Shown: positions 62,401-64,000 of the stretch, one piece after another
How the letters are laid out: each line of letters begins with the position of its first letter
Position numbering within the stretch: position 1 is the first letter of the stretch
Source of the DNA: CAYPNF01 sp964411985
Lineage (GTDB): Bacteria; Verrucomicrobiota; Verrucomicrobiia; Limisphaerales; J093
DNA: 64,000 nucleotides
Assembly: GCA_964411985.1 (NCBI GenBank)
Contig: CAYPNF010000026.1
Coordinates: 53,926-117,925 of the forward strand
Direction of reading: 5' to 3'
Made by a program: the position numbers and the translations under genes
Notes under the pieces: model-generated
What the model was told of the DNA's origin: nothing
Databases searched by the model: none
The model's input: only the letters and a program-made list of their open reading frames with translations

Positions 62401-63743
62401 GTCGAGGTCACGGGGCCACGCTCCGCGATGGAAATCTCCGAACTCACCGCGTACACGGCGCCCGAAAGCTGGCCGCCATTCCATTGAAATCTCCCCCCGT
62501 TCAATTGGAACCTGCCCTCTGCACTCACCAACCCTGAATTCAGCTCCACGAGCGCGCCGCCGGTCCGCGTGACTTCCAGAATCACGCCTGCCCCCACCTT
62601 TACGGTCCCCTCGTTCGCCAGATTGCCGCGGAGATAGCGCTCGCCCCCGGAGCCCAACTTGACCTCCAACAGGCCATCCGTTGCGTTGTGCAACGTGTAG
62701 GTGTCCGCCACGGCGAGCTGCGAACCCCATCCGCCGTTCGCCGTCTCCAACGCGATGACTCCGTGGTTGGTGAAGGAGACCGTGGCGGTCAGAACCCCGT
62801 GGCCTGCACCGTAGCCTCCAGCTACTCGCACCCGGTTGCGTGGCAGGATGTCCGTGGAGAGCGTGCTGCCACCACCAGCGACCAGGATGAGAGTCTCCTC
62901 GGCGGGCGAACCGGTGACCCTTAACTCGGAATCCAGCACGTACGCCGACCCCTGGATCGTTCCTCCAGCCGCTTCGTAGATCCCGGTGAGGGGACAATTG
63001 GCACCCGCCGTTACCTCCACCAGGCCTTGATTGACCAAGTGGCCGCTCACGCCCCGCGCTCCGCCGGTGCCTGGCGATATCAGAATCCTTCCGGAAGCCG
63101 CGTTGGTGAAGGGTCTTCCCCCCGTGGCGAGGGAGGAGCTCCAACCCCCGCTGATGCTCTCCAGGCGGATGGTGCCCTGATTGACCGCGCCCGTTGCGGT
63201 GGTCAGCGTGGCATGGCCGGAGTACCCGCCGGCAACCCATATGGATTGTCCGGAAGCCAGGCTCCCCATGAAAGTGCACGAACCCGCTGTGGTAAACTCC
63301 GCCGCCGCATTGGCTGTTGGCAGCACCTCAAGGGTGCCGGCAGTCACCGTGACCCGGCTGCCAAGCGATCCACCCTGGTAACTGAAGGAACTCAGGTTAA
63401 CCGCAATTCCATTCGTGGCAGCCAACTCGCCCCCAAGCAGGGTTAGACGGTTATCGCTCGTGATGGCTCCCGATACCTTCAAGACCCCTCCTTCCACGGT
63501 AAGAGAGCCGTGGTTTTGCAGGCTCTTAATAAGCGTCGTGCCTGCGGAGTGCCTAACGGTAAGAGCGGTGCTTCCAATCACCACATCGTCGGCCGCCTCA
63601 GGCAGTTTCTCGGGATTCCAGTTGGCCGGGTCCGACCATGAGATGCCATCACCGCCTCCGTCCCAAGTAACGGTTCCTCCAGCCAGCGAGGATGAAACAA
63701 CAAAAACGAGCACCGGCACCAATACGCAAGGGTGTGGTCTCAT
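50490..63743 (-). CDS. Giant secreted protein: beta-repeat array, CARDB, Calx-beta, Cys-rich island
   Basis: This protein is 4,417 residues from ATG 63743. The longer frame starting at 63839 is rejected because ATG 63743 begins with a signal peptide (VLVPVLVFVVSSSLAGG). A beta-rich repeat array follows to about residue 1,080, listed separately. Next are an Ig domain (about 1,130-1,210), a PA14-like domain (about 1,220-1,420) and two cadherin-like domains (about 1,570-1,760). CARDB (about 1,770-2,050), four to five Calx-beta-like strands (about 2,070-2,440), a third CARDB, a prealbumin-like carrier domain and a carboxypeptidase-regulatory-like domain (about 2,870-2,960) come next. A Cys-rich island and helical region span about 3,050-3,400, then further Ig and cadherin-like domains and a cohesin-like domain (about 4,190). 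Two tandem C-terminal modules (FYRAVQAD; GYTLESTTNLLDPSRW) finish the protein. It is probably surface-exposed. Confidence 0.9.
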   Translation of the reverse strand: MRPHPCVLVPVLVFVVSSSLAGGTVTWDGGGDGISWSDPANWNPEKLPEAADDVVIGSTALTVRHSAGTTLIKSLQNHGSLTVEGGVLKVSGAITSDNRLTLLGGELAATNGIAVNLSSFSYQGGSLGSRVTVTAGTLEVLPTANAAAEFTTAGSCTFMGSLASGQSIWVAGGYSGHATLTTATGAVNQGTIRLESISGGWSSSLATGGRPFTNAASGRILISPGTGGARGVSGHLVNQGLVEVTAGANCPLTGIYEAAGGTIQGSAYVLDSELRVTGSPAEETLILVAGGGSTLSTDILPRNRVRVAGGYGAGHGVLTATVSFTNHGVIALETANGGWGSQLAVADTYTLHNATDGLLEVKLGSGGERYLRGNLANEGTVKVGAGVILEVTRTGGALVELNSGLVSAEGRFQLNGGRFQWNGGQLSGAVYAVSSEISIAERGPVTSTLYAGGSNKLLGNLCSNTTVWVQGGPFGHATLTAAQSAVNAGTIRLQTGNGGWQSVMVLADGPFTNTPLGRIEAYAGSGGARSVEGYLVNQGRIEAAPDCGLPLTGIYEAAGGVIEGPAYLVNAELRITASPTEPTTIDVVGYENRLTTGILPKTTVWIKGGYNGGHTRLSSAGSFTNQGTIRMESVLGGWADTLQITNGALVNASGGVLQANLGSGGARSIIGHMVNEGVVKVGPGIALEMSRAGGAQLNQNAGSIEAQGRFQLVGGRFSWNGGTFSGSVCALNAQISAASTILEPSTLYAGGSCTLLDNLSSNATIWVQGGLSSHAILTSAEGARNAGILHLESVNGGWASKIETGSASLRNEESGVIEARAGSGGERSINGSLVNRGLIQSAADVGLNLYGTYEAAGGTITGPARVIGGRVLVTGSPTSPATIPLWGACTLLTGNLGNNTLFIQGGGAGHASLTSANGFTNTGTLLLDSANGGWSSSLVLQEGELLNGPGGRIVVRPGSGGARRVSGLLANVGVVQLEGVNLEMTADLRNEPGGLFAGSGTLSLGGHGFTNAGTVSPGASPGRLVLDGSYTQTEAGRLDLQIGGLAVGTAFDQLALSGVARLAGTLQVSLVDGFLPSVGDSFSVLTCSSRRGQFGTLLGLALGPNLAFNPHYEANGLSLETVEGDASTTHPPIVTVEPLTRFILAGSNATFTAVATGTTPMSYQWLRGDLSAMSGQTNVALLFSNVQPTLAGNYFVRVTNSAGSVVSDPVVLRVIDHTFAATAAVLTNLPSVGGDGVSIELFNGIGGGKAPSPADLQGLSPSGVTLSPVLDFPRPGQSIAVGTSFDRFFGDTTVPPDQLRGLAAANFVLRARFFLRVSSDLDLDPSTPSVEFALGVGSDDGFDLGIADTYVGSAGDRGFRYSWFNLSFEAEGLYPVTLLFAANATGQSGLEFAWNTAASGGDQIVPQSALYLSTEVGDRLITFEELPSGTSVTNQYAGDGVLFLALSGDLQITDVRPSEFVPVSPTQVFGDPSTNSSTPGLLELTFVAPGTTNLGTTPFVSFFIVDAEETGAAVRAFDPKGAEIFSREYHAGGGSQERVTIDRPQIARVSISLGQGEDTAALDNLSLTTPKPYNPPPVIDPIADQTVAEGTPLTLQITATDPDPGELLTYSLVAPPPAGARIDPENGLLTWTPSEAQGFGVFPVTVRVTDNGPGQASSQLTFSVTVTEVNQPPVIQTIGSKAVSAGRTLAFTVQASDPDLPPQKLSFRLEAGAPADATMDAGTGAFSWPVPPGQPNGAYPITIQASDDGSPALSAVQSFVVQVVRQPDLVIETVGSSSSEAVFGSELGVSWRVRNTGYAAASGGWSDGVWLSRDGTLSADDLRLLLLPANDQAPLNVDASYTRQNAVKLPQSSTLPTGGYYLIAQTDAERTQSELNEDNNTKVSGAIQISYPPLPDLLPMALSGPSAASPGDPMALSWVVTNRGTARAAAPWRESLFLSTASGGDAAFQLATFVYSNSLAAGESATRSETVKMPVTGPAGEVRFVVVADEDEAVFESSETNNTVTSTASTQVPSTLTLQCPERVEEKAGPVRVTLFRNGHARDALTAQLTVAPQGQVVFPPLVTLPAGQSEVQFELEAANDGVVDGNQAVEISSTAAGFTGASATLLVVDTDQPRLRLTLDLTNVVEGASAIANVSREPVNAAAVVVNLTSSNPNQVGVPASVTIPANSPSANVSVAALDDTWVEATRSFTIEADASGFVSASANLTVLDNDTPLLTLDLGSAQIRENGGANAASGTVHRSFPGTQPLVVLLESSDLTKAIVPASVTIGAGQFAASFPIAAVDNLIMDGDQKVTITATMTEALTGAPLPGAVQAFLTNIDDDSPSLKLTFDRQLVREGVVSAAIGTVTRNTGNSQALSVSLASNDPSEATVPAQVTIPAGTDLVTFALTTVDDGATDGNQSVTVTASAAGWSSGLATVVVSDMHQPDLVISSITVPATGFTEAPLAISFRESNLGLGPASGQWVQRVYLSRDAQPGDDELLGEYSFSGTIAAGAFLERGLNLKMPKQPGPYWILVLSDPANAVAEAIESNNLMISPASINVLPAYTATVETSVSMAPAGTSIPLQGMARRGQDGTPASYEWVNIHVLVNDTQRILNVFTDALGRFTATFVPLPGEAGAYTIGATHPGVATAEVQDSFQLVGMRFDPAQVRCEIIAESSSTGTVNLHNLGDLPLTGLSATVLDLPSTVQAKVPVGTTLASRGVLPIQYTLTSLNAESQAGSARIRVTSNEGAVAELPVAWSVVAAHPQLAVTPASVNAGMLRGGQTLVELEVRNTGGRETGPLNVLLPDLPWMHVATALPLSTLSPGGAAKVTLQLTPPVDLALSEYTGAFVVAGESVSRTVPFALQARSDALGQLRVFTVDEYTYYASGSPHVTNANVSIKDGLTGVPVTNGVTDAKGSITFGPLPEGYYRVEAGAEKHSAFRGNVFVKAGETADFQAFLARQTVEYIWTVEATEIEERTRITIETVFETEVPMPVVTIEPPLIDLADLTNDLTQIDLKITNHGLIAAENLRLQFDNHPYWQLLPLAEQLGTLAARSSVTVPLTIRKPNRALRLQSAGSTGSASSSVQLAGGEGSSACALAAHAMWELLCGTNRITLMRPIHVANPGGYCSCCARGGYIPSGTGGGGGGGTAFVGSTNTVSSSSDCHPCAEKAFQALLECTLEFIPIPEPFDELPKVMDCVKSLHECLGKAKGALDFAARAHSCFQEYQGCLGNACMEYPWDDAMPYLNCAYKILTMCDTNEPPASGSMAMRLASTVGSPRALLRTVPAVVAPELRPLRERLDRVQKVLNAMSFVYGNDAWFHIKDGAELDAWQRALNDRMASASEAGLRLSATEQADLMSLPLAGEVNDDDRQAFFMQWNRSVGYWERGIYDVSQVPSGESTDFVALDLWMSEIEGAREALVRSAAEGFVDPFLGLQDGINDLRQTLSQPRQGVCASVRLVLNQDAVMAREAFTAMLELVNNGESTLASVAAKVTVLTPEGKVVTELFGLLPPESQGLGDLAGSGSVEPGAKGNAQWTLVPRREAAPTANAQVYLVTGSLHYVQDGVPVTVPLAPTPITVHPLPAVTVKYFHERDVRSDDPFTDAVEPSIPYSLAVLVQNQGQGTARNFRIASGEPKIVENEKGLLIDFDLIATEVDGRGLTPSLTANFGDLKPGGTAVGRWLFQSSLQGQFVEYKATFEQVGPLSQLPELCTVESVEIHELIHSVRARSFPAFLVNDIADTDALPDTVYLRDGGIETVRSITTGTFDGAPSALDLEISLTVEASSGWVYLRVPDPGKGKFQLKRVLRPDGTDLPIEENFWLTDRTFIGWGRRPVYENNLHIFDRNSSGSYRLLYELPAPPDNLAPVSVVAALPADSYAQIPLQWSGQDESGGSGIAYFDLYVSENHGPFQRWLEHVSESGAMFTGQPGSQYAFYSVAMDRAGNVEPAPATPDAQTSVNRTNRPPVLAAMQRVTILEGETANLQAVASDPDEPNGKLTYSVGPEAPAGLTIHPVTGLITWPTGEALGPSTNLFAVTVTDDGLPPLSDSQTVVIVVEETNTPPSLMPVVERIINEGRLLSFAVLASDSDLPGNRLTFRLGSGAPAGAEIGAETGLFSWRPTQLQGPSSNLIQVIVSDNGVPNLSATQSFRVIVRDFLADFTVGMGSTNLLIGSTSAVPVQVVSGVDLKSVSFTLEIPGEHLAELTLQATGPQVALAALEPVYGNLFRIGLTAAADEVFQGTVELARLGFTAISNSPSAIVALQPSLLSGVRSEGTLLTNGAVSIGQIIVIGDQPLLVTQLRPTPAVILFGQPGLDYSVETKPRLAAEEPWTILTNTRLSKSYSILDGVDWAMPSAFYRAVQADSLFLSFEAPAIAGGLPVLRFHGKVGMGYTLESTTNLLDPSRWTPYLDFTLTNASKVVDWTNGVDSLRLFRGRQK
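60790..63300 (-). repeat. Beta-rich tandem repeats, alternating 138 and 160 residues
   Basis: The Trp codon of the recurring GGW motif falls at 63141, 62727, 62244, 61830, 61350 and 60942. The spacings are 414, 483, 414, 480 and 408 bases. This gives three super-repeats of about 897, 894 and 888 bases. Each unit shows N-x-G-T-I-x-L-x-[SAT]-x-x-G-G-W and later GSGGAR and VNQG/VNEG. The repeats look like a right-handed beta-solenoid of the autotransporter type. Confidence 0.85.
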
Positions 63744-63948
63744 GCGGAAACCTTTCTGTTGGATATAATAGGAGTATAGGGCCGGTATGGGGGTAAACGC
63801 AAGGCGAGAAAAGACCTCCGGACCTTCAGTCGAGCCCACACAGACTCACGGGACGGCAAGGATCCATAGTCAAAGTGGGTGACCAATGCTCGTAGCCTAT
63901 CCATTCTGCGGTAGCTTCTGGAGTGCGGTGAGGAACGCGCGGACTCGT

Positions 63949-64000
63949 GGGGAGGGGTGTCCGGTGGGAATGGAAGGTAGGGACATCGCGCTGCGATGTC
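63949..64000. repeat. REP-like palindromic repeat, cut by the window end
   Basis: GGGGAGGGGTG (63949-63959), the same 11 bases as at 31839, is followed by GGTAGGG and an eight-base perfect stem GACATCGC (63982-63989) / GCGATGTC (63993-64000) with triloop GCT. The other arm of the flanking GGTAGGG would lie beyond the window. Confidence 0.6.

Noticed and set aside
63744..63839. N-terminal extension of the giant minus-strand protein
   Set aside because: The signal peptide begins at 63743, so the upstream codons are probably leader.

Overview
The window looks like chromosomal DNA of a free-living Verrucomicrobiota bacterium, most likely the Pedosphaera/Limisphaerales group. This is inferred from gene content: a Chlamydiae/Verrucomicrobia-type small basic protein, pseudopilins with the H-X9-DG tail, ASPIC/UnbV (CRTAC1-like) and delta-60 repeat proteins, many glycoside-hydrolase and Ig/PA14/PPC-type secreted proteins, and Gfo/Idh/MocA oxidoreductases with Tat signals. 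No rRNA, tRNA, transposase or CRISPR array was seen.

Layout. 1-4,700: end of a membrane protein, a GH42 beta-galactosidase, a lipoprotein and a GH43 enzyme (glycan use). 4,769-9,295: housekeeping cluster of small basic protein, RluB-type pseudouridine synthase, SH3b protein, FolD, a DUF6941-like protein and a membrane protein. 9,296-12,734: a structured intergenic stretch, then DUF1573 protein, membrane rhodanese and MauE/DoxX protein (probable envelope thiol/sulfur module) and a lipoprotein. 12,820-16,598: two translationally coupled hybrid histidine kinases. 16,807-23,484: a 1,246-residue FG-GAP/ASPIC protein and a 938-residue PA14/Ig protein separated by a clear terminator. 23,520-24,610: decayed DNA holding two gene remnants. 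24,685-31,685: a GrpE-like membrane protein, a pseudopilin, a delta-60 repeat protein, a membrane M28 peptidase and a sugar MFS transporter. 31,933-38,159: a pseudopilin, a PIN toxin/antitoxin pair, a thioredoxin-like protein, stand-alone CoaB, a DedA protein, a Gfo/Idh/MocA oxidoreductase, an archaeal-type thymidylate synthase and a zinc-ribbon protein.

38,401-63,743 is almost wholly three secreted proteins: a 3,295-residue modular protein (+), a 550-residue double-LamG protein (+) and, convergent to them, a 4,417-residue protein (-) with an N-terminal beta-rich repeat array and a cysteine-rich island.

The most notable signal is a roughly 50-70 residue C-terminal module with the pattern Y-x-[VIL]-[DQE]-x-[SAT]-x-x-L ... 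W ... [FYI]-[YF]-R. It closes the 938-residue protein, the delta-60 protein, the LamG protein and the 3,295-residue protein. It occurs in tandem at the end of the 4,417-residue protein and survives as an orphan fragment at 24,406-24,600. I infer that it is a shared terminal sorting, anchoring or folding module. Its partner machinery is not identifiable here.
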